Shown one piece after another: positions 1-11,764 of a stretch of DNA of 64,000 nucleotides. The notes beneath the pieces are model-generated. The model had not been told where the DNA came from and did no database searches. It saw only the letters and a program-made list of their open reading frames with translations. Position 1 is the first letter of the stretch; every line of letters starts with the position of its first letter. Both the position numbers and the translations under genes were made by a program. This DNA is from Haematobia irritans (taxonomy: Eukaryota; Arthropoda; Insecta; Diptera; Muscidae): assembly GCF_050003625.1 (NCBI RefSeq), contig NC_134398.1:196857700-196921699 (forward strand). Reading direction: 5' to 3'.

Positions 1-430
1 CCAAATTTCAACCGAATCGGATGAATGTCTCCGGAGGTCAGATCTGAGGATCGTTTTATATGGGAGCTATATATAATTATGGATCGATATGGACTAATTT
101 TGTTGGTGTCCATATACTTACACAAAATACAAAATTTCAACTGAATCCTTTGAAATTTGCCTATATTGGGGCTATATAAATTGGATCGATATGGACCAAT
201 TTTTGTATGGTTATTAGAGACTTTATACTCACATCATTACGGAGGCTCAGCAGGTAAAATATGGGAATCGGTTTATATAGAATCGGTATTATTATGAACC
301 GATATGGATAAATTTTCGCACGGCTGTTAGATACCATATAATAACACTACGTAGCCTATTTCGACGGGATCGAATGAAATTCGTTTCTCTAAAGGACTTC
401 ACAAGTCACATGTGGGGGTCAGTTTATATG
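1..430. mobile_element. H1-type Helentron-like repeat fragment, left part
   Basis: Degenerate copies of the 153-bp H1 internal unit (a 'cggtttatatgggagctatat' type core followed by 'ggaccgatatgg' and 'caaatttcaac'). The stretch stops at 430, where a CACTG-ended element begins. The same repeat resumes near 3,566, so the two pieces look like one H1 fragment split by that insertion. No terminus is visible, because the window starts inside the repeat. Confidence 0.75.
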
Positions 431-1378
431 CACTGAAAAAAAAAAGCATGCCCGGTTCCAAAGATTTTGTCTTTACTTTAAAAATTTTGGTATTGATTCC
501 GAGCCAAAGAAGCGGAGAATACAAGTAAGGATACTTTTAAGACACAATTCTCTTTTAAATGTGGGTTTTGTGTACTTGTTTCTAGGAAGCAAATTTTAAT
601 TTTTCGCTTTTTCAGCTTTTTTTCTTCATATGCTATCAAAGTCATTTAAAACGAGTTAACGACAACTTTATTTTCCAAATTCAGACTCGACTTCCTGTAG
701 AAATTATGCTATGTCTCAAGTAAAAAACTTCTTTAAAATAAAGTTTTAAAAAACAAAAACAAAATAATGTTGTTTTTCTTATTTTAAAGATAATTTCGTT
801 GTTTGAAGGAAAAATTTGGAGTTAAAAATTGCAAGAATGTTTTTTTGGCGCATTTGGGGTAAAATGTAAAAATTTTAAGAAATTCTTAAGTATTTTGTTT
901 GAAATACGGACATTTGTGAATAACTTTTCCCCTTTTTTAGTCCATTTAACCAACCTACGCAAAAAATTGTTAATGTAATTCCCTTATTTTCACAAAACAC
1001 ATTAAGTTCATGAGCTAAAATTGAGTTTAAGTGACTTTAGTGTCCTCGAGGGTTCACTTTTTTAGTGTACGTTTGGTTTTTTGAATGGAAAATGTATAGT
1101 CAAATTAAAAACTTCAATTTGAATTTTCAGTGCTTTTTATTGGTTGTAAAAACCATCGATACACCGAATAACGATGTTATCATTTTGGGGTTCTCAAAGT
1201 GTTCGTTTAACTATCGAAAAAGGGTATAAAATATTGTTTTCATGACGCTTTGAAAACGTTGTTAAATACGATCGATACACCGTAGAATGATGTTATCATT
1301 TTGGGGTTGTAATAACGTTTTTTTCCACCGTGTATCAACCGTTTACAATGCTTTTACAACGCTTTTACAATGGTTTTT

Positions 1379-3326
1379 TATACCCTAAACCACATAGTGG
1401 TCAGGGTATAATAAGTTTGATCGGCCAAAAAATGTGCCTACCAGAAATATTGATTTTAGACCCCATAAAATATATAGCGATCGACTCAGAATCACCTCCT
1501 GAGTCGATCTAGCGCTTGGTGTCCGTCCGTCCGTCTGTCCATGTATTTGTTGTTCACAGGATTCCGGTCGCAATTATTAACCGATTTTGATGAAATTTGG
1601 TACAGGGAGTTTTTTGGGCACAAGGACGACATAGCTCCCATATGTATGTTTCGCCCGATTTCGACAAATGGGGTCACATTGCGCTTTTTTTCAAACGGAT
1701 CGTCACCAAATTTGGCAAAAGCTAATCTTTTCCATCGCCCTTCAAGTCTGCAAAATTTCATCCAAATCGGTTCAGATTTAGATATAGCTCTCATATATAT
1801 GTATCGCCCGATTTTTTAAATTTGGCCATAAAACCCTTATTTATCAACCGATCTTACTCTAATTTGGCTAAATGTAGTCTTATATAGCACTAACTATATG
1901 TGCAAAAAATTATCGAAATAGGTTCAGATTTAGCTATAGCTCCCATATATATGTACCGCCCGATTTTCCCAAATTTGGCCATAGAACCCTTATTTATTAA
2001 CCGATCTTACTAAAAGTTGGCTAGATCCAGTCTTCTATAGTACTAACTATATATGCACAATTTCATCGAAATCGGTTCAGATGTAGATATAGCTCCCCTA
2101 TATGTATCATCCGATTTTGAAAAATTCGCCCCTAATAACCTTATGTTTGACCATACAGGCCTCATTTCTTAACTAATCTTACTCAAATCTTGCACAAGGT
2201 GACCTTTTGTAGTATTAATCAAACCAGCAAAATATTATGCAAATTGGTTCAGATTTAGATATAGCTTCCATACATATGCATCGCTCGATTTTTCCAAATT
2301 TGGCCATAGTACTCTTATTTATTAACCAATGTTACTCAAATTTCAAATTTAGATGTACTAGCCGATCGTACTTATACGTAATTGTAGCTCTTACATAAGA
2401 ATATTGCTCGATTTTTACAAATTTGTATTTATTACCCACACTAATTTAACGATTTTCTCTTTTTTAATAATGGGCTCAATATTAGTGGCATACTAACTCC
2501 GTAGGTGCAATATCAACACAGCCAGTGTTGCTAGAAGTAGGGGAAATTCCCTATATGTAGGGTTTTTCTAATGTTTAGCGTCTTGTAGGGACGTAGGGCC
2601 ACAATGTAGGACATTTTCACTCAACACAATATGTAATAATTTTTACATTTTGGCGGCTCTAGAGGAGGAAATAGAAGCCGGCAAGGCATGATCTTTAACA
2701 GTGTGTGGTGAACTTTATTCCTGTAGAGAATTCTATTTCTATAGAACATTTTGTCAAAATTGTACTTCTATAGAAAGTTTTTTCAAAATATTATTTCCAT
2801 AAAAAATTTTCTCAAAATTTTAGTTCTGTGGAATTTTTTCTCAAAATTTTATTTCTATAGAATTTATTGTCAAAATTTTATTTCTATAGAAAAATTTCTC
2901 ACAAAAATTTGTTTATAGAAACTTTTTCCAAAATTTTATTTTTATAGAGATTTAACAAAAAAGATTACTAATTTGGGTAGAATTCTACCAACTGTGGCAA
3001 CCGTGGTGGTAATACAAATTTATATTCTAAGTTATATACGTTGCATGTTCATGTTCTAAGATAATAAAGTACTTAGAACCATAAATTTTTTTTAAATTTA
3101 TCGAAAAATATAGTATTTTCCGTGGCAACATTGACTATGAGCTATAGTCAGATCGACACAAAGCACCCATAGACATGTACACCTTAATTTTCTTAAATAT
3201 GCAACTGCGGTTTATCTCCCAGACCTATATGTTACCCCACAAATGCTTACGATTACTAATTCTGTAATGGTGGTTTAGGGTATGATATAGTCGGCCCCGC
3301 CCGACTTTCTACTTTACTTACTTGTT
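1379..3326 (+). mobile_element. H3 Helentron-like (INE-1/DINE-1-like) element, nested
   Basis: Starts at TATACCC (1,379) after a T-run, with the hairpin partner GGGTATA about 30 bp downstream. It then carries the 'gactcagaatc' box and a GTCC/GTCT-rich tract near 1,517-1,540. Tandem units containing 'cagatttagatatagctccc' follow. It ends with the GC-rich hairpin GTCGGCCCCGCCCGAC near 3,290 and the terminal ACTTGTT at 3,320-3,326. The hairpin, the GTCY tract and the T-rich insertion site resemble dipteran INE-1/DINE-1 Helentrons, which move by a rolling-circle transposase supplied in trans. It has no coding capacity. A smaller hAT-like insert with 29-bp repeats lies at about 2,522-3,135. Confidence 0.7.
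2522..3135. mobile_element. hAT-like insert with 29-bp repeats and GGTAGAATTC end
   Basis: The left edge reads CAGTGTTGCTAG and the right edge GTGGCAACATTG, an imperfect inverted pair of the kind seen on hAT elements. The interior (about 2,700-2,960) holds reverse-oriented 29-bp units, followed by the GGTAGAATTCTACC segment and GTGGCAACCGTGG near 2,978-3,005. It may be two hAT-like elements overlapping. No clean 8-bp target duplication could be read. Confidence 0.4.
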
Positions 3327-3562
3327 CTGAATTATTGAAGTCAAGTTGACCTTAGCCCAAACATTTTTTCTTTCCCATACCCATTTTTAAGTGAAATCAC
3401 TTAATTATATGGCCAATACGATTTCATTGAAATGTTTAACGACTTTTGGACAAGGAAAAAAACTTTATATTAACTAAATGGGTCTTCTATGCTAAGCAAA
3501 ATTTGCATTCGTATTTTAAAGACATGAAATCTTTGACCTCACGACAATATTTTTTTTCAGTG

Positions 3563-3870
3563 CAAGAGGCTCCGGTGGTGAAATATGGGGATCGGTTTAT
3601 ATGGGGTCTATATAAATTGGTTCGATATGGACCAATTTTTGTATGGTTATTACAGACTTTATACTTACACCACCATGAAGGCTCCGCAGGTAAAATATGG
3701 GAATCGGTTTATATAGGGGCTATAGGCTATATATTATTATAGACCGATATGGATAAATTTTTGCATGGTTGTTACAGTCCATATACTAACACTACGTACC
3801 AAATTTCGACGAGATCGGATGAAATTTTTTCTAAAGGGCTGTACCACAGTAGTGCTCAAGGGTATGAAAA
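3563..3870. mobile_element. H1-type repeat fragment, right part
   Basis: Continuation of the 153-bp H1 unit array interrupted at 430. It shows 'gaggctccggtggtg', 'ggggatcggtttatatgg' and 'ttggttcgatatggacc' in the order expected for H1. The copy decays after the 'gatcggatgaaattt' motif near 3,830. Confidence 0.7.
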
Positions 3871-5404
3871 TTTTGAAGCAACAATTATAAACTTTATTTT
3901 AAATTAATTTTTTTCATTATTTTAAAGAAATTTGTCCTTAATATTGTGTAAATAGTGTATCGTAAAATTTAGGTTGTGTAATCTTTAATATCACGTAAAT
4001 ATTATTTACAGTGTGAGAAAATATGAACATGAACCATGACAGGGGCAACCTTGAAGTAATGCGAAAGCGGTTCCGAGGTGGAATATATACCACAGTATGA
4101 GATGGAATGGGTATACGGCATGTGGAACAAGTGGTGCGTAGATAACAAGAGGTGCGTTTTGCCATCCTCACCCGCCAAAAAATATACATATAAAATTATA
4201 CATATATGCGTATGGCGCGGATATATTAATAAATTTTTCTATATCTGAACTTAACTAAAATAGAATTATGTTTGCTATGAATTATTCATAAAATATATGT
4301 TCTTCGAATCCATAGTAAGCCATTTGTTTGTTATTTATCTTTTGTTTAAATCTTTTGGTACCGACTTTTTTTCTCAGACAGACCAATTTCGAAGATATCG
4401 CTTCATATAGTTACCACATAAACCGATATTGGAGGTCAATTCGAAACTTTCAATGGTGTTTGAGTATTGTTTCCTGGTTGTACAATAGAATTTTCACATA
4501 AAATTTCCTCCATATCCTTGATATTCCATTCATTCCATATTCGCTACGCATGTTTTTATGGCCTATTCGTTTAAGAATCTCATTAATTTTGTTTTGCATC
4601 TTTGCAGCCTTTTGCGACCTTAAATTAGTTTCATAAAGAACACTTAAATCTTTGCGTTACAAATTTCCAAGTAATTTTCACTTTTAAGTGAAATGGTTTC
4701 TGGTCACTTTTTTTGGATGCTGTTGTTATTTGTTTGCTTTGTTGCTTATACCACGAAATGCGATATAAATTTAATTACGTTAACAATCGACCAAAATCAT
4801 TACCAGCAATAAAAGAAACGGTCCACTTTCACATTTAACAGAGAAATACAAAGTCCTTAAACCCTTGCGCTTTCGTTCAATCGTTGGTAGATTTTTTTCT
4901 CGTTTTTGCTCACTGGATGTCTTTGAAGAAAACCACGAAAGGACTCAACACTTGACTATTTTATTCACTCTAAACAAATTGAACATAACCAAAGCATGAA
5001 AGAGAGTGAGTGAGAGAGAAAGAGATGTATAACTAAAGCAATGATGCAATTAAATGAAAGAGTAGGTTCTATTAGACACTGGAAAAAATATTTAAAATTA
5101 TATTTTCTTTGGCAAAAAATTTTTAGTTTCGCTCAGATTTTGATGATGAAAATGGACATCCAATGATCGACCTGTATGTTCACAATTACTTTCTTGTGTA
5201 ATTTAAATTAGAATATTAGAAGGGGATATTTTAGTTTTATGTGTCAAATTTTTTTAAATCAATTCTGAGTTAAGGTTCACTCATTAGACTTCTCTAGAGT
5301 CTTCTCTATAAATATTTAGCGTAGAGAGTAAAATCCTGAAAAGAGTACCAAATTTTGTCCACATTCAGGTTCAGTTTGCAATGAAAGTGACAATATCTGT
5401 ATAT
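3871..5404. other. No recognised gene or named repeat
   Basis: AT-rich, apparently low-copy sequence. There are short open frames (for example 3,938-4,189 on the minus strand) with no recognisable domain. A purine-rich patch of GAGAGA/GTGAGTG type lies near 5,000-5,030. CACTGGAAAAAAT at about 5,080 resembles a Tc1-type terminus, but no partner end was found. Confidence 0.5.
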
Positions 5405-5795
5405 ATAACATCCGACTTATTTATTTGTCTGAAATATTCCGGGTAAGCTTGAAAACGGCTAAACCGATTTACTTGCAATTTTCAGAAAAAGTTGAAAGTA
5501 ATCATGTGGTGAAACAAGTCTACCTAATTTCTTTATATCTAGCCGGTGTTGGCGACCTTCCCCTTGCCCAACTTTTTGAAAATTGCATAAACTTCACCAG
5601 TTTTCAAAGAAGGTTGTTGGTGGCGTCTAGACAAATTTCCGCTATTTTACTTTTCGATATTTCTTCGGGGAGAAGGACCTCCTAGTTGTTCGACTTTTTT
5701 AACTTTTTCACTACCGATGTCTATTTAGAAAGACATTCGAAAAAGACACCATATTCTATTTTCCCACATAGTTTCGATTTATTTCTCGATGTTAT
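5405..5795 (-). repeat. Fragment of unclassified element X
   Basis: Shares wording with the larger X copies at 9.5-11.6 kb: a 'gatttacttgcaattttcag' segment, 'gaaggttg' then 'ggtggcgtctagacaaa', and 'tttcgatatttc' followed by 'ggggagaaggacctcc'. It is truncated by the H3 element starting at 5,796. It contains an open frame of 86 codons (5,425-5,685) that I regard as incidental. Confidence 0.55.
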
Positions 5796-7011
5796 TATAT
5801 CCTTCACCACTACTGTGGTACAGGGTATAATAAGTTTGTGCATTTGTATGTAACGCCAAGAAATAGTGGTCATAGACCCATCTTTTAGTATGCCGATCGG
5901 CTTAGAATTAAATTCTGAGTTGATTTAGCGATGTCCGTCTGTCTGTCTGTCTGTCCGTTCTTCTGTCTGTATATGTAATTTTGTGCACAAAGTACAGCTC
6001 GCAAATGAAGTCCGATCGTCCTCAAATTTGGCATAGGGCCGTTTATTGGGGCAGAGACAATCGCTATTGGTTTTGGAAAAAATCGGTTCAGATTTAGATA
6101 TAGCTGCCATATATATTTATCACCGATGTGGTCATAGTTAGCGGGTTTATCAACCGATTTTCTTGAAATACCGTACATCCAAATATTTTATGAATCTCGA
6201 AAATCTTGCAAAATATCAGCCAAATCGGTTCAGATTTAGATATAGCTCCCACATATATCTTTCGTCCGATTTAGACTCATATGACCACAGAGGCCAAAGT
6301 TTACTACCGATCTTCGTGAAATTTTGCACAGAGGGTAGAATTGACATTCTACCAATGCTTGGTAAATATGATTGAAATCGGTTCAAATTTAGATATAGCT
6401 CCCATATATATCTTTCGTCCGATTTAGACTCATATGACCATAAAAGCCAGAGTTTTGCGTGATTTGCTTCAAATTTTGCACAAGGCGTACGTTTAATAGT
6501 ATCGTTAAGTGTGTCAAATTTTGTTAAAATCGGTTCAGATTTAGATATAGCTCACATATATATCTTTCGCCCGATTTGGACTTATATGGTCTCAAAAGCT
6601 AGAGTTTTGCCCTGACTTACTACAAATTTTGCACAAGCGGTACTTTTTACGATACTATTGTATGTGTCAAATATGGTCAAAATCGATTCAGATTTAGATA
6701 TAGCTCCCATATATATATTTCGTCCGATTTGAACTTATATGGCCTCAAAATCCAGGGTTTTGCCGTGATTTGCTTCAAATTTCGCACAAGGAGTACATTT
6801 AGTAGTATAGGTAATTGTGGAAAATTTGGTTGAAATCGGTTCAGATTTAGATATGGCTCCCATATATATCTTACGTCCGATTTGCACGCACTCATATGAC
6901 CAGAGGACCCAAAGTTATACTGCCATTTACGTGAAATTGCGCATAGATAGCAGAATTATTATTCTAACTATGCATGTCAAATTTAGTCAAAATTGGTTCA
7001 GATTGTATATA

Positions 7012-7019
7012 GCTCCCAT
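7012..7019. repeat. hAT target site duplication, left
   Basis: GCTCCCAT, identical to 8,373-8,380 and directly abutting the inverted terminus of the hAT element. Confidence 0.9.
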
Positions 7020-8372
7020 CAGCGTTGCCAGAATTGTTTCACCAAAAACAGCTAGATTTGCCCAAAAAAATAGCTAAAAAAAGCTAAAAAATGCTAGAAA
7101 ATAGCTAGAAAAAAAGCTGAATTTTTTTGTATCAAAAGTCACATTTTTGATTGAAATTTAACAAACTTAAAGGCTTTATTTCACTTACAATGCATATTAT
7201 TTTCATTTTAATTCCACTTCTGTGAGACTGTAACAATATCTAAGGCATATTAGCTCTGTTTGCGTATTCGATACATTTTGATTACTATCACAAATTTTTT
7301 ACTGGAAGTCCTTCGTTTTGTGGGAGCTACCTTCCCAACACCTCTATTTTATTTACTTGTTATTTTAAAATATTAAATGATTTAAGCATGCTTTGGATTT
7401 GGTAAAAAAATGATTTGTCATTTTTTTAAATAAAATTTTAGTTTGGATTTGAAATTGTGAAAAATTCAAAATACATTACTTTTATTTAAATTGTAGAAAA
7501 TACCTATAGTTTACATTTCCCAGTAAAAACATTTTCCTCTTCTTCATGAGCTATCAAAGTGCTTTAAAAACGTGCTAACGCCAACTTAAATTTCCAAATT
7601 CGTTTTTAAAATAAAGTGTTGAAAACATCTTCTATTTTTGAACGCTATTTTGGTTTGTGGTTAAGATGCAAAACCTCCTCACATTTAGAGACTATTTCAT
7701 TAATTCTTCCTTCTTTCATGAAAACATACCCATTTTTAAGTTGAATCACTTAATTATAAGGACAAAACGACTTTATCGTCTTTTGGACAAGGAAAACAGT
7801 TTATATAAAAGAAATTCACAAATGCTATTATAACCAAAATTCGCGTTCGTATTTTAAGGAGACGACAATATTTTTTCAGTGCACAAAGCTATTCACATCT
7901 ACTATTTTAATTTAGTAATATCGTAATAACTTTAGAATATTATAATAACATAAAAAGGATAAACGAGTCAAATGATAATATTCCCAATAATTTACTGACA
8001 GTTTATCTAACAAATTTGTATGGTAATAGTAGATTCAAAGTTTACGATAACATTTATGTATATAATGAAAAAACTTTACAACAAGGTGTATTTGCTACAA
8101 AAATGCCCGCATAATGGCTGGACTCATTATTAATGTTTCAACTGAGCTTTGAAATATGTGGAAACCCTTATACCTGCAGCAAGGCTTAGATAAAAACGCC
8201 GATTTATCCATATTTCAATAGAAACATGTCGAAAATAAAAAAAGCCAAAAATAGCTAAAAGGGTCATGAAAAAAGCCAGAAAAAAAGCTAAAAGCTAAAT
8301 GCATTTTTTTCCCGCTAAACGTCTTCAAAAAAAGCCAAATCTAGCGGGAAAAAAGCTAAATTGGCAACGCTG
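7020..8372. mobile_element. Non-autonomous hAT element with 8-bp target duplication
   Basis: The terminal inverted repeats are CAGCGTTGCCA at 7,020-7,030 and TGGCAACGCTG at 8,362-8,372. The element is flanked on both sides by the 8-bp direct repeat GCTCCCAT (7,012-7,019 and 8,373-8,380). Removing it restores an uninterrupted H3 'tatagctcccatatata' motif. An 8-bp duplication plus a CAG-type terminal repeat is the hAT signature. Both subterminal regions are rich in AGCTAAAAA or its complement, as expected for transposase-binding repeats. No transposase is present, so any movement would need one supplied in trans. A smaller element is nested at 7,521-7,881. Confidence 0.9.
7521..7881. mobile_element. 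Short CACTGA-type element nested in the hAT
   Basis: The right end TTTTTTCAGTG (to 7,881) and the preceding 'cgacaatat' match the right end of the 431-3,562 element. The left part ('gctatcaaagt', 'tttccaaattc') matches that element near 630-690. The left terminus is decayed to CAGTAAAAAC. It therefore looks like an internally deleted, MITE-like copy of the same family, inserted after the hAT. Confidence 0.55.
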
Positions 8373-8380
8373 GCTCCCAT
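8373..8380. repeat. hAT target site duplication, right
   Basis: GCTCCCAT, the second copy of the 8-bp target duplication. The interrupted H3 element continues immediately after it. Confidence 0.9.
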
Positions 8381-9073
8381 ATATACGTAAACCAGAGTTG
8401 GGGAAATATGGTAGACTGTTTCATATTTTAGACCCATTTTCAATGTGATTTTCCTCCAATTGACTGGATAGTTTCCTCAGAGAATACAAATATGGCCAAA
8501 ATTCTCACACTTTACACAAAATTCTGTGATGATTTCCCCATATCTTAGCCATATCCTACACACTGCAATGCCAAAATTTCCACAGAACGGATGAGTTTTA
8601 AATAAGGCTCCAAGTCGCCCGACTAGACCAAATAATATATCATAACCCACACTTGACCACATATCTTGGCGAGATCTAACCATATCCTTGTAAAATCGTC
8701 ACTGCTGAGTAGCAAAAATTGTAAATATTACTCTAATTGTCCTGTATCTCGAATACATATGTATCGCCTGAAAAATCATAAATCTCTTTTGTACAATTGC
8801 ATTAAAATTTCTCTCGCTTCATATTTCCCATATTTTTTACTAACATTGTGTTTCATCCCAGGGCGTTAGCCGATTTAAATTTTAATTCTAAAGTTTTTGT
8901 AGAAGTACAAAAAATTGTTTCCATTAAAAGTATTTGTATCTGGAAATGCAAACTTTTATATAGCTCCCAGCAAATTTTAAGTAGTTGAGATGGTAACACA
9001 AATGTTTGTCTACATAGTAATGAAGGGTATAATATAGTCGGCTCCGCCCGACTTTAGACTTTACTTACTTGTT

Positions 9074-9469
9074 TTAAAGTAAATATTGTCCATATCGGTG
9101 AGGTCTAAAATACATTTTTATAAACTTTTTTTAACAATAATCGAAAAATATGAAAATTTGATACAGTTTTTCTACTGTATGTAAGGGACATTTACAAAAA
9201 ACTATAGCTGATACATTTCGGGTTTTTTTATGTATTTTTTTCTCACACTTTGAAATATATTATAGGCCAAATAGCACTTATTTTCGTAAGGCCATTTGGT
9301 CACAATTCAAGAATCAAGTTTTCAGAACAAGCTCATATAGCTCTGGAAGTAATTGAGGTAGGTTTTCAAAATGGCAATTTTTGTTCTACATGCTGTTAGT
9401 ACAAGTAAAAACAGAAGAAAAATAAAAATTTTAACATAAGGTTTATTTCGGTAGTGAAAGGGTTAATGA
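9074..9469. other. No recognised feature
   Basis: AT-rich sequence without an open frame, repeat unit or terminal repeat that I can name. It separates an H3 copy from element X. Confidence 0.5.
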
Positions 9470-11606
9470 TCAGTGAAAAAAAAAAACTTCTCCGATTTAC
9501 AGAGAAGAGAGACTGTGAAATGTATATGTCTGGTCGGGGAGGGAGACCTCCCCGAAAATTAGATAAAATATCTCGGATTTGCTTGAAATTTTTATGGGTG
9601 TTTGAGGATGGTGTCTAGACAGGGATCTGCTTCTCATTTTTCGACATTTCGTCAGGGTTGGTGAATTCCCTTTTCGCGATCATTTTTGTTAAGTACAGTG
9701 AAAAAAAATCTCCGATTTATTTGAGATTTTCAGAGGATGTTGGGTGAAATTATGAAATTGATGTAGAGTACCTGATATTTGTTATTTATGCAGGTAGGGG
9801 ATCTTAACCTGCATGACATTTTTTCGATTTTTCCGATTTATTTTGCGGAGAAAGTTGACATTTTGGAACTTCAAAAAAGCTCCCATTTTTTTTTTGTAAA
9901 TTTTTTTGAGAAGGTTGAGAGTGATCTCTAGGAAGAAAAACCCCTACTTTTTTCGATATTTGATCAAAGACTCAAAACTCTCCTTTGGAATTGTAAAATT
10001 TCATACTTCTTCGATTTACTTTGAATTTATAGGAAAAGTGAGTGAGGTTATGAAACGAATGCAGGTTATGAGATTTTTTGACATCTGGTCGGGCAGAGGC
10101 ATCTCCTTCTCGCAAGACATTTTGGAGGTTTAAAAAAAGTCTTCCCATTTTTTTAATTTTCATGGAAGATTGATGGTGATCTTGTAAAACAAATTTTTAA
10201 GTTTTTTGCGATATTTTGCCAATATTTCTGAAAAAGTGGAGACCCTTTGCTCAAAACTTTGTAACTTGTAAAAAAGTTCCCCATTTTTTTTTTTTTTTAA
10301 TTTCAAAGAAGGAAAGGGTAAGTTTTTAGACAAAAACCCCTACTTTATTGTTCTATATTTGAATGTTAGAATTGTGAAAGTTCTAAACTTCTTCGATTTA
10401 CTTTGAAATTATAGGGAACGTGAGGAAGGTTATGAAATGACTATAGAGTTTGAGATTTTTCACATCTGGTCAGGGAGCGGAACCTTCTTCTAATTTTTAA
10501 AAGAAGAAACGTTTCCCAATTTTTAGGATGGTCTCGAAAAAAAAATCCCATAACTTTTTTGGTGATATTTATTTATTTTGAATCTTGAAAAAAGTTATTT
10601 TTTGAAATTCTCAAGAAACTTTAAGTGAGGTCTGTAGACAAAAAGCCCTACTTTATTTTTGTGAATATTCTAAACATTTGATATTTGGCCGGGAGCCAAA
10701 TTAAAAAAGTTCACCCGATTTTTTTTTTTTTAATTTACAGAGAGTTTGAGGTTTGTATTTCTCAATATTTGTCCGAAACTTCTTCGATTTTGCTCCGAAT
10801 ATTTAGCGAACTTGGGTTAGGTATGAGTATGTGATTTTTTGATATCGGGTCGAACGGACACCTCCTCATAGAAATTTTCAGCGAAGGTTTAGGGTGGTCT
10901 GGACAAAAAAATCCCTTAACTCTTTTGCGATATGTAGAATTGAGAGACTCTCCTTTGGAATCGTGAACAATCTAAACTTCCCCGAATTTATAGAGAACGT
11001 GGGGAAGGTTATGAAATGAATGTAGGGTATGCGATTTTTTTGAAATCTGGTCGGGGAGCGGCACATTTGCTCGATTTTTTGAAAATTTTAATTTTTCCCA
11101 TCTTCTTGAAATTTGCAGGCAAAGTTGAGGGTGCTCTCTAAATTGAAACTTAAGTTTCTTAATTTTCATGGGAGAGGAAGTTCCTTATCAAATTTACATG
11201 AAGTTGTCAGGCTACAAACACGATACTTCATATGTTCGGGAAATGCATCTTCGCCGTATCCGAGATTTAAAAAAATATTATTATGCTCAATTTTTTAAGA
11301 ATTTTTTAAAATTCCATACGTGCAACATATGGGAAAATTTAATATCTCATGATTACTTTCTTACAAGCACCATGATCTCATTGTCATTCTGGTACATGTT
11401 ACAAACCCAGGATTTGGACCGAACAACCATTAGCACAAGAAACAACGACATCGGACAACATATGTCTAAGACACGGACTGATATTCACATTTCCTATGTA
11501 ATTGGCGAATTGTCCGTGGGGGTGTGCATTTACCTACACTCAATATCTGGCCTCTACATCCCACCAATAAACTGAAAATTAAACAGGCCGGGTACAGCTA
11601 GTTTCA
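9470..11606 (-). mobile_element. Unclassified element X, reverse orientation
   Basis: The right edge, read on the minus strand, begins ACTAGCTGTACCCGGCCTG (11,588-11,606). The body is a degenerate tandem series with cores near 9,998, 10,384, 10,779 and 10,972. Each core carries 'acttcttcgattta' or a variant, a 'gaggttatgaaat' motif, and 'catctggtcgggnag' followed by a 'cctcctt'-like run. The same modules occur in reverse order at 18.2-20.1 kb. An open frame of 135 codons (11,168-11,575, plus strand) sits near the head, but no domain is recognisable. The left end is not sharply defined. Confidence 0.55.
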
Positions 11607-11713
11607 TATATTTTTAGATCATATTTGCACAACTTTAGATGTCAAAATGTTGGTGTATAATACGTTTTAGGGCAAATTATAATTAAATCCGACCGGTTTT
11701 AGGCTTCCCTTTT

Positions 11714-11764
11714 TATATCTTAAACCACATAGTGGTCAGGGTATAATAACTTGGATATGCTAAA
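11714..11764 (+). mobile_element. H3 terminal fragment
   Basis: A TATATCT...GGGTATA hairpin end of the same type as 1,379 ('aaaccacatagtggtcaggg'). It is cut off after about 50 bp where another H3 copy begins with AACAAG. Confidence 0.6.

Larger units (their letters stand above)
431..3562. mobile_element. CACTGA-ended DNA element, interrupted by an H3 copy
   Basis: The left end reads CACTGAAAAAAA at 431 and the right end reads TTTTTTTCAGTG up to 3,562, forming inverted termini. Both sides abut H1-type sequence. The interior is split: 431-1,378 and 3,327-3,562 belong to this element, and 1,379-3,326 is a later H3 insertion. A shorter relative with the same right end lies at 7,521-7,881. I see no transposase. 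TGCA occurs at both edges and may be either a target duplication or part of the terminal repeat. The superfamily is uncertain. Confidence 0.6.
5796..9073 (+). mobile_element. H3 Helentron-like element split by a hAT insertion
   Basis: Begins with a decayed TATATCC hairpin arm and its partner GGGTATA, then the 'cagaatttaattctgagt' box and a GTCT/GTCC tract at about 5,930-5,966. At least five tandem units of about 153 bp follow (core 'gatatagctcccatatatat'). A hAT element occupies 7,020-8,372. The H3 sequence then resumes and ends with GTCGGCTCCGCCCGAC near 9,040 and ACTTGTT at 9,067-9,073. Apart from the insertion this is one of the more complete H3 copies in the window. Confidence 0.75.

Noticed and set aside
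11168..11575. 135-codon frame as an element X protein
   Set aside because: No recognisable motif, and it is on the strand opposite to the element's own orientation. Retained only as an observation.
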